15,809 nucleotides of DNA, taken from positions 1 to 15,809 of the forward strand of contig JAEUSA010000155.1 in NCBI GenBank assembly GCA_016788945.1, written 5' to 3'. The first letter of the stretch is position 1, and each line of letters begins with the position of its first letter. The stretch comes from Leptospiraceae bacterium (GTDB lineage Bacteria; Spirochaetota; Leptospiria; Turneriellales; Turneriellaceae). Of the stretch, positions 1 through 7,616 are shown piece after piece. The position numbers were made by a program, and so were the translations under genes. The notes under the pieces were generated by a model. That model was not told the DNA's origin and made no database searches. It saw only the letters and a list, made by a program, of their open reading frames with translations.

Positions 1-547
1 CGAGTAAAACAGGAAAATCCGTCGCGTGGCCCTGCGTCATCATCAATACAAATGTCTCGTCGGTTAGAGAAACGATTTCCCCAGCCGGGGTTTCATTGAG
101 CCGCGTGGTCAGCCGCGGGTGTTGTGGCAATGCATCAAGCCATTCACTACGTGCGTCGATACAGACGACGCGGCACTCCAAGGGCAATAGGGCAGCCACA
201 AGAGCCTGTGCGACATGCCCCGCTCCGAAGATGGCGATTTGCCAGTCGGCAACGCCATAGGTTTCAAAATAAAGCTTCACGCGACCACCACAGGTCATAC
301 CCACGTCGCGCTCGAGATGCCATTCAACGAAAGTGGTTGCGCTTTTTTCCGCCAACAACTTTGCCGCGAGTTCAAGTGCCTTGGCTTCAACCTTACCCCC
401 ACCGATCGTGCCATAGATAAGGCCGCCCTGGTCGCACAACATCTTCGCGCCCGTTTCCTGTGGCGCAGACCCCTGAGCTTCGGCAAGCACCACCATACAG
501 AATGGCCGTCCTTTTGCTAAAAGTTCTTGGTGTTTTTGCCAAAACAT
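1..547 (-). CDS. xdhC: XdhC-family molybdenum-cofactor insertion protein (C-terminus beyond window)
   Basis: XdhC proteins bind molybdopterin cofactor, help its sulfuration and insert it into xanthine dehydrogenase in the cytoplasm; they are not part of the finished enzyme. The readable 182 residues show the N-terminal XdhC/CoxI domain, with GSAPQETGAKM at about 26-36, GTIGGGKVEAKAL at 47-59 and MTCGG at 84-88. A Rossmann-type segment, IFGAGHVAQAL, follows at about 107-117. The reading frame is still open at base 1, so the end of the gene is missing; the family usually runs to about 250-300 residues. The ATG at 547 lies 5 bp after the stop of the glycosyltransferase gene, with only a weak AGGG upstream, which suggests translational coupling. 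It is the last visible gene of the xdh operon. The family call is firm; the symbol follows Rhodobacter usage. Confidence 0.93.
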   Translation of the reverse strand, partial: MFWQKHQELLAKGRPFCMVVLAEAQGSAPQETGAKMLCDQGGLIYGTIGGGKVEAKALELAAKLLAEKSATTFVEWHLERDVGMTCGGRVKLYFETYGVADWQIAIFGAGHVAQALVAALLPLECRVVCIDARSEWLDALPQHPRLTTRLNETPAGEIVSLTDETFVLMMTQGHATDFPVLL

Positions 548-552
548 GAAAC

Positions 553-2067
553 TCAATACCCTGTCCGGCGAAACAATAAAAAGGTATAACTTCCCTCAGG
601 ATCAAATATCCAATATTTCAGGGGAAAGTCGAGGACAATCTTTTCTTCCAAAGAAAAATATGTACGTCCAGCGAGTAGGCGCTGAAAAAAATCGCATTGC
701 GCGGCATAACGTTCATTGTGGCGGTATTTGCAGTAGTTCTGTAAGTATGAATCGAGCACCAGTAAATAACGGGTATTTCTGCGACCAAGGCTGTTCTCGA
801 TATCCATTGGATCGATTCCCGTCGCGAGAGTTGCTGCCGACGTAATCAACACATCGAGCTGCTGCCCATAATGCTGTTTTTTTGCGTTGGTCACATTCAC
901 GATACTGGAAACCAACTTCACCATCGAGAACGATTGATAGACCATGAGACCGAAAACGCCGGCAACGACGATCAATCGCAAATTGCGGCTGTGTGCAAAT
1001 CCTGATGTGTTCTGCCTGACGGTCTTGAGGGCCGAAGCCGCCGCCATCGCAATGAAAGGTAACAACGTGTTGAACACGTAGCCTGTTCTGACGAGACTCG
1101 CAACATGGTAGACAAACAGGTAAACCAGAGCAAAAAGTCCCCACTGAAAAAATAGCTTGAGGTCAATCAGTTTTCTCCAAAACGCAATCAGCGTAAGAAT
1201 GACGGGTGCGTATCCTGCTGCTACGGGAAAGACAACTAAACTGTACGAAAACCGACCGTAAGGAAAAGCCCATGTCTCGTCGACCGCCCGTGAAATTGTC
1301 GGAAACGGCAGAAAATACTGATCTCGCTCCATACCGCGAAACCCGCCGTCCCGAATTACCTCGAGAATCCCCGGCCAGAACACGACGACAGCAACAACGG
1401 TCGCTACGCCAAAGATGGCCAGGTTTTTTAAAGCGGTTGTTTTGTTGGATCTCGCCGAAGGTAACCAAGCTACAGCGTATATGATGGCGACAAAGATGTT
1501 ATATTTTGTCGCAACTGCCATCGCGCACAAGACGCCCGCCAAAACGTGATTCCACAGCAGTTCTGGCTTCTTCACAATTCTATCCGCTACAAGCAGCAAA
1601 AGCGTGATCTCCAGCACCTGCAGAGTTTCTGTTTTAAGAAAGACGGAGCAGAACACATATGCCGGCATAAGCCCGAGAATCACGGTTGCCGCCAAAGCAA
1701 GCCACGCATCGAAATAACGTCTGAGCAACAAAAAGAATAGAGTGAGATTGACAATGCTCAAGAAACTGTTCAGTACACGCCCCTGGACAATCGCCACATC
1801 CAGCGTTACCGAGACCGAAGAAAATAGGGCAATCAATCTGAAGTAAACCTCATAGATGTAATAAGGTAAATAACCATAGAGGTTAACGGGGAAAGGTACT
1901 CCTCTGATGTGATTCATCGCGGGAGCTGCCACGACCATTTCGTCCGGCATTAGAAGTGGAGCCGAAAAAACATAGATTAACAAAACAACAAAATACCCTG
2001 TAAGAAAAATAGCCAGTGTGAGCGGCGGCATATGCGCACCGCGAAATACCTTTCGGCCTGATTCCAT
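553..2067 (-). CDS. GT-C type polytopic membrane glycosyltransferase (GT39/ArnT-like)
   Basis: A 504-residue protein dominated by hydrophobic segments, roughly ten or more, starting at about residue 14. The first extracytoplasmic loop carries PDEMV with Asp42-Glu43, matching the acidic pair of GT-C glycosyltransferases that use polyprenyl-phosphate sugars. A KTETLQ segment follows the third or fourth helix, and a soluble C-terminal part of about 90 residues (ending FLLFRRTGY) fits a periplasmic domain. Substrate and acceptor cannot be read from sequence; lipid, protein or polysaccharide glycosylation are all possible. The gene sits 14 bp after xdhB and 5 bp before xdhC and so appears co-transcribed, although no link with purine oxidation is known. 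By eye it is more AT-rich than its neighbours, which hints at later insertion. The start at 2067 lacks a clear ribosome-binding site, and Met12 is an alternative. Family confidence is fair; specific function is unknown. Confidence 0.8.
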   Translation of the reverse strand: MESGRKVFRGAHMPPLTLAIFLTGYFVVLLIYVFSAPLLMPDEMVVAAPAMNHIRGVPFPVNLYGYLPYYIYEVYFRLIALFSSVSVTLDVAIVQGRVLNSFLSIVNLTLFFLLLRRYFDAWLALAATVILGLMPAYVFCSVFLKTETLQVLEITLLLLVADRIVKKPELLWNHVLAGVLCAMAVATKYNIFVAIIYAVAWLPSARSNKTTALKNLAIFGVATVVAVVVFWPGILEVIRDGGFRGMERDQYFLPFPTISRAVDETWAFPYGRFSYSLVVFPVAAGYAPVILTLIAFWRKLIDLKLFFQWGLFALVYLFVYHVASLVRTGYVFNTLLPFIAMAAASALKTVRQNTSGFAHSRNLRLIVVAGVFGLMVYQSFSMVKLVSSIVNVTNAKKQHYGQQLDVLITSAATLATGIDPMDIENSLGRRNTRYLLVLDSYLQNYCKYRHNERYAAQCDFFQRLLAGRTYFSLEEKIVLDFPLKYWIFDPEGSYTFLLFRRTGY

Positions 2068-2081
2068 TCGGTTTCTGCGCT

Positions 2082-4391
2082 TTATCGCAACGTTTCCATG
2101 CGCAACAGCACCTGCTCGCTCGTAGCGGGCAGATTGAGTTCGATTATCTCGCGGGGTTTGAGATAAGAGAGGGCATTTTTGATGGCGCAGAACACCGCCA
2201 TGCCCAACATCAACGGCGGTTCGGCCACTGCCTTTGACGACCGGATATTAAAATCGTGTAATGGATTGTCGAAGAAATCGAGGTTGAACAATTCAGGAAT
2301 ATCGCGAATTCCCGGAATCTTGTACGTGGTCGGGGAATGCGAAAGCAGTGCGCCTTTTTCTGAGTATTTGAGTTCCTCCGCCGTTACCCAGCCAATACCC
2401 TGCACGATGCCACCGATCAACTGGCCGCGATCGATACCGGGGTTTATCGACTTGCCGATATCCATCAGCACATCGAGCCGATCAATGGTCAACTCGCCAG
2501 TAAAACGATCAATAGACACCTCGGCCACGCAGGCGCCATTCGTAAAATAGTAGAAGGGGCTACCCTTGCCGGTAGCATAATCGAAGTCGATGCCCGGTGT
2601 CGCATAGAACCCACGCTCACCCATCGAGATACGTTCGCGCCAGGCTTTTTGCGTCAACTCTGCAAAGGACATTTCATGTCCTTTGCAGAATACGCGACTA
2701 TCGGAGAATTCAATCGATTGGGGTTCGATTGCCCACAACGACGCAACATAGTTAGTCAGTCGTTCGCGAATCTTGCGGCAGGCGACGGCTGCCGCATTAC
2801 CGTTGAGGTCGGTGCCGGCCGAAGCTGCTGTTGGTGCAGTGTTGTTGGATTTCTCACTCGACGTCGCCATCACGCGCACGTCGTCAAAGCGCACGCCCAG
2901 TTCGTCGGCGACGATCTGCTGAATTTTCGTATAGAGACCCTGGCCCATCTCAGTACCGCCGGTCGACACCTGCACAGTACCGTCGGTGTAGACATTGACG
3001 AGCGCGTTGCCCTGATTTAAGAATTTCGTCGTGAATGAAATACCAAACTTAACACCGGTGAGGGCGAGGCCTTTTACCCTCATCCGCCCCGTTCCTTCTC
3101 CCTTTGGGAGAGGGGCAGGGGTGAGGGTACGTTTATTACTCTCATCAACCCGCTTGCGACGTTCGGCATAACCTGAGCGTTGATACAACTGCTCGAACAA
3201 CTCGGGCAACACGTTATTCTTCACTGGTTGACCATAGTAAGTAACGGCATTCTGGCCCTGATAAAGATTGCGTTTTCTCACTTCGTACGCGTCGAGCCCT
3301 AAAACCTGCGCGACGCTTTCGAGAATGTTTTCTATCGCCGCGACACCTTGCGGCCCGCCGAAGCCGCGAAACGCCGTATTTGAGGGAAAGTTCGTCTTGC
3401 AGATTGTGCCCGTCGCGCGCAGATTCGGGATGTCATAACAGTTGTCTGTGTGGAACAGCGTGCGCGCGATGATCGAAGTCGAAAGATCTGCAGTACAGCC
3501 GCCGTCGGAAAAATAGTCGATCGCGAGCGCCGTGACACGGCCCTCAGAGGTAAATCCTACTTTGTAGAAAGATTTCACCGGGTGGCGTTTACCCGTCACC
3601 ATCATATCGATATCTTTGCTGAACTGGCAGCGCGCCGGCTGCCGGGTCTTCTGTGAAACGATCGCAGCCATGAGCGCTGGCATAACCGCCTGCGTCTCTT
3701 TGCCGCCGAAGCCGCCGCCCATACGCTTGCAGATGCAAACCACGTCAGAATGCCTGAGGCCCAGAACCTCTGCCACGACCTTCTGTACCTCAGTGGTGTT
3801 CTGCGTGGAAGAATGTACGATGAGTTCGTTGCCTTCGCCTGGGACAACATAAGCCGCCTGCGACTCGAGGTAGAACTGTTCCTGGCCGCCGGTAAAGAAT
3901 GAACCCGAGAGCGTGCGCTCCGCCGACTCGAGCGCGGCATCGACTTCACCCTGCTCCATCTTGATTGTCTTATCAATAAAAAGTTTTTTTTCGCGCGCAT
4001 CATCAATCGAGAGCACCGCGGGCAATTCTTTGAGTGATATCCTGACGGCCTTCTTTGCCTGTTCGACGAGTTCGCGTGTGGGCGCTGCTACCACGACAAT
4101 CGGTTCGCCTAAAAAATGCGCATGGTGTTCGGCGAGAAAAACTTCATCTTTGATAATCGGGCCAAATAGATTCTTGCCCCCAATGTCTTTGTAGGTATAA
4201 GCCACCGCAGCGGGTACTTTTGCTACGGCGGATGTATCAACGGAAAGAATTTCGGCATGTGCATAGGTGCTGCCCACGAAGTCGACGATGAGTTCACCCG
4301 GTAGTCGGGGCATGTCGTCGATATAAGGAGCGGCACCGGTAACGTGGCCGACTGCCGATTCGTGCGGGTAAGCTTGGCCGACGCTGTGCAT
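2082..4391 (-). CDS. xdhB: Xanthine dehydrogenase, molybdopterin-binding subunit
   Basis: This is the 769-residue large subunit that oxidises hypoxanthine and xanthine to urate at the molybdenum centre. Visible motifs are GGGFGGKE with Glu232, SIIARTLFH with Arg310, FRGFGGPQG (about 341-349), VKFGISF, GGTEMGQGL, and AVAEPPLMLG with catalytic Glu724. Glu232 and Arg310 correspond to the purine-orienting residues of Rhodobacter XdhB (bovine Glu802 and Arg880), supporting purine rather than aldehyde substrates. I chose the ATG at 4391 because it overlaps the upstream TGA by one base and matches family N-termini; the 55 codons upstream do not look like this family. Two oddities lie inside: residues about 422-439 are encoded by a palindromic insertion, and a perfect 14-bp-arm palindrome lies at 2659-2689. 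Length is near the family norm (777 in Rhodobacter), so the gene looks intact. Confidence 0.97.
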   Translation of the reverse strand: MHSVGQAYPHESAVGHVTGAAPYIDDMPRLPGELIVDFVGSTYAHAEILSVDTSAVAKVPAAVAYTYKDIGGKNLFGPIIKDEVFLAEHHAHFLGEPIVVVAAPTRELVEQAKKAVRISLKELPAVLSIDDAREKKLFIDKTIKMEQGEVDAALESAERTLSGSFFTGGQEQFYLESQAAYVVPGEGNELIVHSSTQNTTEVQKVVAEVLGLRHSDVVCICKRMGGGFGGKETQAVMPALMAAIVSQKTRQPARCQFSKDIDMMVTGKRHPVKSFYKVGFTSEGRVTALAIDYFSDGGCTADLSTSIIARTLFHTDNCYDIPNLRATGTICKTNFPSNTAFRGFGGPQGVAAIENILESVAQVLGLDAYEVRKRNLYQGQNAVTYYGQPVKNNVLPELFEQLYQRSGYAERRKRVDESNKRTLTPAPLPKGEGTGRMRVKGLALTGVKFGISFTTKFLNQGNALVNVYTDGTVQVSTGGTEMGQGLYTKIQQIVADELGVRFDDVRVMATSSEKSNNTAPTAASAGTDLNGNAAAVACRKIRERLTNYVASLWAIEPQSIEFSDSRVFCKGHEMSFAELTQKAWRERISMGERGFYATPGIDFDYATGKGSPFYYFTNGACVAEVSIDRFTGELTIDRLDVLMDIGKSINPGIDRGQLIGGIVQGIGWVTAEELKYSEKGALLSHSPTTYKIPGIRDIPELFNLDFFDNPLHDFNIRSSKAVAEPPLMLGMAVFCAIKNALSYLKPREIIELNLPATSEQVLLRMETLR
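2659..2689. repeat. Perfect palindrome (14-bp arms, 3-nt loop) inside xdhB
   Basis: The arms TCTGCAAAGGACAT and ATGTCCTTTGCAGA are exact reverse complements separated by TTC. In xdhB the stretch encodes part of FCKGHEMSFAE, which aligns without an obvious gap to homologues as I remember them, so it is not clearly an insertion. Fourteen consecutive complementary pairs are very unlikely by chance at one centre (about 4e-9 for even base composition). It could be a quasi-palindrome perfected by template switching, or an RNA hairpin in the mRNA. There is no following T-run on either strand to make it a terminator. Confidence 0.9.
3075..3129. repeat. Palindromic dispersed-repeat-like element inserted in frame in xdhB
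   Basis: A 55-bp imperfect palindrome. Outer arms TACCCTCA and TGAGGGTA (3075-3082, 3122-3129) and inner arms TCTCCC and GGGAGA (3097-3102, 3106-3111) flank a TTT loop, with a partly paired C-rich/G-rich middle. On the minus strand it reads in frame as TLTPAPLPKGEGTGRMRV (xdhB residues about 422-439). The CCCTCACCCC...CTCTCCC...GGGAGA pattern resembles short dispersed palindromic repeats common in many bacterial genomes, whose translation gives PLPKGEG-type peptides. In other xanthine dehydrogenases as I recall them, this linker before the KFGISF motif is about 15-18 residues shorter. Confidence 0.82.
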
Positions 4392-4789
4392 CAGTGTATT
4401 ATCCCTGCGGCTTTCAGAGACGCAATGGTTATGCCAAACGCAAGACCTGCGAGGGCTGAAAACGGAGCAACACGCAGTAATCGCGGAAAACGGGTCGGCT
4501 TTCCCAGCCAAGCATTGCGCACAAAAAAACCGATAACAGAAAGCCCGAGCGCGCAAAAAATGCCGAGGCCGAGAGTAACATAATCTTCGGGTATGCGCGG
4601 CAAATCCAGACCGGCAAAGCGCCGAAATGCGGAAACGGCAACGCCGCCCAAAACCACGCCCAATGTTGGCGGCGTAAAAATCAGCAAAGTCATGATGCGC
4701 GGTTCGAGCATGTCAAGAAGGCGCCGGCGTTTTTCGGCACGTTCGGCTTTCAATCTCTCTTCTTCGCTGCTGACACTGGTCTTGGCCAT
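4391..4789 (-). CDS. Small three-helix membrane protein of unknown function within the xdh operon
   Basis: A 132-residue protein I do not recognise. The first 30 or so residues are highly charged (EEERLKAERAEKRRR), probably a cytoplasmic helix or coiled coil. Three likely transmembrane helices follow at about 33-53, 71-91 and 108-128, with a short basic linker (NAWLGKPTRFPRLLR) between the second and third. The ATG at 4789 follows the xdhA TAA directly with no spacer, and its TGA shares one base with the xdhB ATG, so translation is tightly coupled on both sides. That placement between two subunits of one enzyme suggests co-expression, and perhaps membrane attachment of the complex, but this is inference only. 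Reality as a gene is supported by hydrophobic periodicity and by the exact junctions. Confidence 0.82.
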   Translation of the reverse strand: MAKTSVSSEEERLKAERAEKRRRLLDMLEPRIMTLLIFTPPTLGVVLGGVAVSAFRRFAGLDLPRIPEDYVTLGLGIFCALGLSVIGFFVRNAWLGKPTRFPRLLRVAPFSALAGLAFGITIASLKAAGIIH

Positions 4790-6226
4790 TTACCCCACTC
4801 GCTCCATCGTGGTTGTCTCGCTGTAGAACTTGCTGAACAAATTTCTGATCAGGCTCTTCCGGTAATCCGCAGAACCGCGTACATCGGAAAGCGGCTGAAT
4901 TTCTGCTGCCGCAATTCGCCCTGCTTCGGTAAGAACCTCGGCGCTGAAATTTTGCCCGGTGAGAAATTTCTCTGCAGACCGCAGGCGCAGCACAGTCGCG
5001 GCGACTCCCCCTGCGGCAGCATGCGCTTCGGAAATCTTTCCGCCGGAAACGCGCAGGTTTATGCCGAGAGTTGCTGTAGAAATATCCAAATAGCGGCGCT
5101 TTGAAACCTTATAGAGCCTAAACAACGAATCTTGCGCAGGTAACGGCAGAATAATTTTCGTCAATAATTCATCGCGTTGCATATCGAATTTTTTATAACC
5201 GGTATAGAAGTGGTTGATATCCACCTCACGTTCGCCCGCTGTCGAGGCCAGAACGAGTCTAGCACCAAGCACAAATAGGCAAGGCAGTGAATCAGCAATC
5301 GGGGAGGCATTGATAATGTTGCCACCGATCGTTGCGGCGTTTCGAATCTGTGCGGCGGCGAAAATACTGAGGATTTCATGAAGCGCAGGTAGTTTTTTTT
5401 CCGCAACGCGTAGAACATCTGTCCAGTTGGTGACCGCCCCGATTTCGAGGCCACCATTCACTTCTTTGATGTCACCGATTTCGTGCAAGTGCGCAATGAA
5501 CATCGCCTGCACCAGCGGCGAACGGCCCTTGTTGTGCTGCACGCCGAGATCGGTACCACCAGCAATGATTTTCAGCTGCGGAATAGCCTGACGCAGCTTC
5601 AGCGCTTCACCCAGATTCTGAGGTTTAAAGAATAACTGTTCACCTGCGCCGCTAATTTTGACGCTCTGCTGCGATAGCAGACCAAACTCGGCTTCCATGG
5701 CTTTACGATCGAAGCCTGCCAGAAAACGCGTTGCCGGTTTTTCGTTCAGGGTTAATCCGGCTTTGACGATTGCTTCGTAACCCGTACAGCGGCACAAGTT
5801 TCCCGTGAGTTTTTCCCGAATCGCCGCCGCGGTAATACCCTGCGCTTCTTCTTGCAAATGCGCGAGCGCCATGACAAAACCCGGCGTGCAATAACCGCAC
5901 TGCGAGCCAAAACATTCTACCATCGCCTGTTGCGCCGGATGCAAATTGCCGTTGCGGGTAAGCCCTTCGACGGTTATGACATGACAACAATCAAGTTGAA
6001 ATAAAAATTGTATGCATGAATCGATGATACGGTATTCGAGTTTTTTTTCCCTGTTCAGCCAGCCGAGAATGACTGTACATGCACCACAGTCACCCTCACT
6101 GCAGACGACTTTAGTGCCCGTCATCGCTTTGCGTTCGCGCAGCCATGTCGAAAGCGGCATAAATGCCTCTGCGCCGTGAATCTCGACGCGTTCATGGTTG
6201 AGAAAGAAAACTATTTTTTCGCGCAT
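4790..6226 (-). CDS. xdhA: Xanthine dehydrogenase, [2Fe-2S]/FAD subunit
   Basis: A 478-residue electron-transfer subunit that passes electrons from the molybdenum site through two [2Fe-2S] clusters to FAD and then to NAD+. The N-terminal plant-ferredoxin cluster uses Cys42, Cys47, Cys50 (CSEGDCGAC) and Cys71. The second cluster uses Cys110 and Cys113 (GSQCGYC) and Cys145 and Cys147 (GNLCRC). The FAD domain has IIAGGTDLGVQ and ATIGGNIINASPIADSLP, and a CO-dehydrogenase-flavoprotein C-terminal domain follows. Length matches Rhodobacter XdhA (462). The ATG at 6226 is chosen because MREKIVFFLNHERV matches the normal N-terminus; the 33 codons that stay open upstream do not. No strong ribosome-binding site is visible. 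It is the first gene of the operon and is divergent from the MFS transporter. Confidence 0.96.
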   Translation of the reverse strand: MREKIVFFLNHERVEIHGAEAFMPLSTWLRERKAMTGTKVVCSEGDCGACTVILGWLNREKKLEYRIIDSCIQFLFQLDCCHVITVEGLTRNGNLHPAQQAMVECFGSQCGYCTPGFVMALAHLQEEAQGITAAAIREKLTGNLCRCTGYEAIVKAGLTLNEKPATRFLAGFDRKAMEAEFGLLSQQSVKISGAGEQLFFKPQNLGEALKLRQAIPQLKIIAGGTDLGVQHNKGRSPLVQAMFIAHLHEIGDIKEVNGGLEIGAVTNWTDVLRVAEKKLPALHEILSIFAAAQIRNAATIGGNIINASPIADSLPCLFVLGARLVLASTAGEREVDINHFYTGYKKFDMQRDELLTKIILPLPAQDSLFRLYKVSKRRYLDISTATLGINLRVSGGKISEAHAAAGGVAATVLRLRSAEKFLTGQNFSAEVLTEAGRIAAAEIQPLSDVRGSADYRKSLIRNLFSKFYSETTTMERVG

Positions 6227-6339
6227 TGTGAGCAGTTGATAGGCTAACAGTTTTTGTGCCAAGCCGGTAAAAGTAAAGCAGAAAAGAAGATGCGAATGGC
6301 TTTGCAGGTGGCATAGGTTCACCAATCTGGATTTCTCCT
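6227..6339. promoter_or_regulatory. Divergent intergenic region between xdhA and the MFS gene
   Basis: These 113 bp must hold both promoters unless one gene is read from further away. For xdhA (minus strand) a weak candidate is -35 TTGGCA (6257-6262) and -10 TATCAA (6236-6241) with a 15-bp spacer, which would leave a very short leader. I see no convincing promoter for the plus strand and no palindrome that would name a regulator. The GCTTACA operator found further right is absent here. Confidence 0.35.
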
Positions 6340-7599
6340 GTGCCGAAGATTTTTCCCTATCTAATAATTACGTTCATCAACATGGCGGGGTTTGCTGTGG
6401 TGTTTCCGGTTATGCCAGAGATGCTGAGCTATTTTGAATCGGCCGCGCCAAATTCGGGTCGCTGGCTGTCTTCGCTCGCAGCACAACTTTTGCCCGCGAA
6501 TGCCGGCAGCGGCATGAGACTTGTCTTTCTCGGCGGCATGATCTCTCTCGGGTATTCGCTTACCGCCTATTTTGCTGCACCGCTGTGGGGCCGATTATCT
6601 GACCGTTATGGTAGGCGTCCCGTCATTTTTGTTTCGACGGCGGGTATGCTTGTGGCCACGTCACTGTGGATTTTTTTTCCAGGCGTCGGTATGCTGTTCG
6701 TTACCCGGCTCTTCGCCGGGTGTTTCTCCGGTAGCCTTGGGGTTGTGAGTGCAGCAATCTCTGATGTGAGCAGCGAAGAAGAAAAAGCCACACGCATGGG
6801 TTACTTTGGCGCTGCGCTCGGCGGTGGCATGTTGATCGGTCCGGTTATTGGTGGTCTGCTATCCTTGATCGAGCTTCCTCTGTGGCACCGCTATTCCCAT
6901 CTCGCGATCGTCACCTGTGCCCTGTACGGTATCGAGCTGCTACTCAACCGCCTCTGGATGCGCGAAACATTGAAAGAACGCGCGCCCATAACCGAACCTT
7001 TGCAATTTCTACCCGCAATTTTTTCTGTTCCGGGTCACGACTTTAAATTGTTATGGTTCATCTACGCGATCTACTGCGTCGTGTTTTCGGCAATTGATTT
7101 TGTCATGCCGTACTTCTATCGCCTCGAATTCTTTCTCGCCCCCCATAGCATTGCGCTCGTTTTCCTGCTCATCGGGGTTGTGTTGGTATTCGGCCAAGCA
7201 GTATTCTCCGGGCGTGCGATGAATAAGTGGGGATACAAAACTGTACTCAGGGCAAGCCTCGTAGCGATGCCTCTACCCTTGGTCGTCATGGGTTTTACGC
7301 CTCCGCATTTTTTTCTTTCGCTCGTCGGTATAATACCCATCGCCCTGTGCGGGTCATTTTTTATGCCAGCTGTTCCTGGGCTTGGCACCGCGCTGGCCCC
7401 TAACGAGCAAAAGGGATATTATATGGGGTTACTTGACGCCGCACGGGCGTTGGCATTTGCCCTCGGGCCTGTTTGCGGGGCCATATTGTACTTTTTTCTC
7501 GGAGCAAAAGCAGGCTTGTTGGTCATGGGTGCTCTCATTCTCGCAGCCGCTGTTCTCGCACACATACTGCATCGGGGTAAAGCGAGTTCAACAGTTTGA
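6340..7599 (+). CDS. MFS transporter, DHA1/TetA-like
   Basis: A 419-residue integral membrane protein of the major facilitator superfamily, probably a proton-coupled antiporter or symporter with 12 helices. The signature motif A, GRLSDRYGRRPV, lies at about residues 84-95 between helices 2 and 3. A GGGMLIGPVIGG segment at about 165-176 resembles the motif C of antiporters. The start is a GTG at 6340 without a clear ribosome-binding site; the first helix begins almost at once (PYLIITFINMAGFAVVFP), so the start is reasonable. Substrate cannot be told. The divergent arrangement with the xanthine dehydrogenase operon suggests shared control and perhaps movement of a purine or product, but most DHA1 members export drugs or metabolites. 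The stop is 17 bp from the convergent oxidoreductase stop, with no hairpin between. Confidence 0.9.
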   Translation: MPKIFPYLIITFINMAGFAVVFPVMPEMLSYFESAAPNSGRWLSSLAAQLLPANAGSGMRLVFLGGMISLGYSLTAYFAAPLWGRLSDRYGRRPVIFVSTAGMLVATSLWIFFPGVGMLFVTRLFAGCFSGSLGVVSAAISDVSSEEEKATRMGYFGAALGGGMLIGPVIGGLLSLIELPLWHRYSHLAIVTCALYGIELLLNRLWMRETLKERAPITEPLQFLPAIFSVPGHDFKLLWFIYAIYCVVFSAIDFVMPYFYRLEFFLAPHSIALVFLLIGVVLVFGQAVFSGRAMNKWGYKTVLRASLVAMPLPLVVMGFTPPHFFLSLVGIIPIALCGSFFMPAVPGLGTALAPNEQKGYYMGLLDAARALAFALGPVCGAILYFFLGAKAGLLVMGALILAAAVLAHILHRGKASSTV

Positions 7600-7616
7600 G
7601 CGTCTCATTATCCGAT

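Noticed and set aside
4392..4556. N-terminal extension of xdhB by 55 codons
   Set aside because: The frame is open, but the residues do not resemble XDH and overlap the small membrane-protein gene; the ATG at 4391 fits both family and junction.
6227..6325. N-terminal extension of xdhA by 33 codons
   Set aside because: The added stretch is not ferredoxin-like, and it would consume the divergent promoter region; MREKIVFFLN is the expected start.
6703..6721. Hairpin ACCCGGC-TCTTC-GCCGGGT in the MFS gene
   Set aside because: Only 7-bp arms in GC-rich coding DNA; this is within chance over the window, and the residues TRLFAGCF are normal for the family.
7600..7616. Possible terminator between the convergent MFS and oxidoreductase genes
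   Set aside because: The 17-bp gap holds no stem-loop or T-run on either strand.
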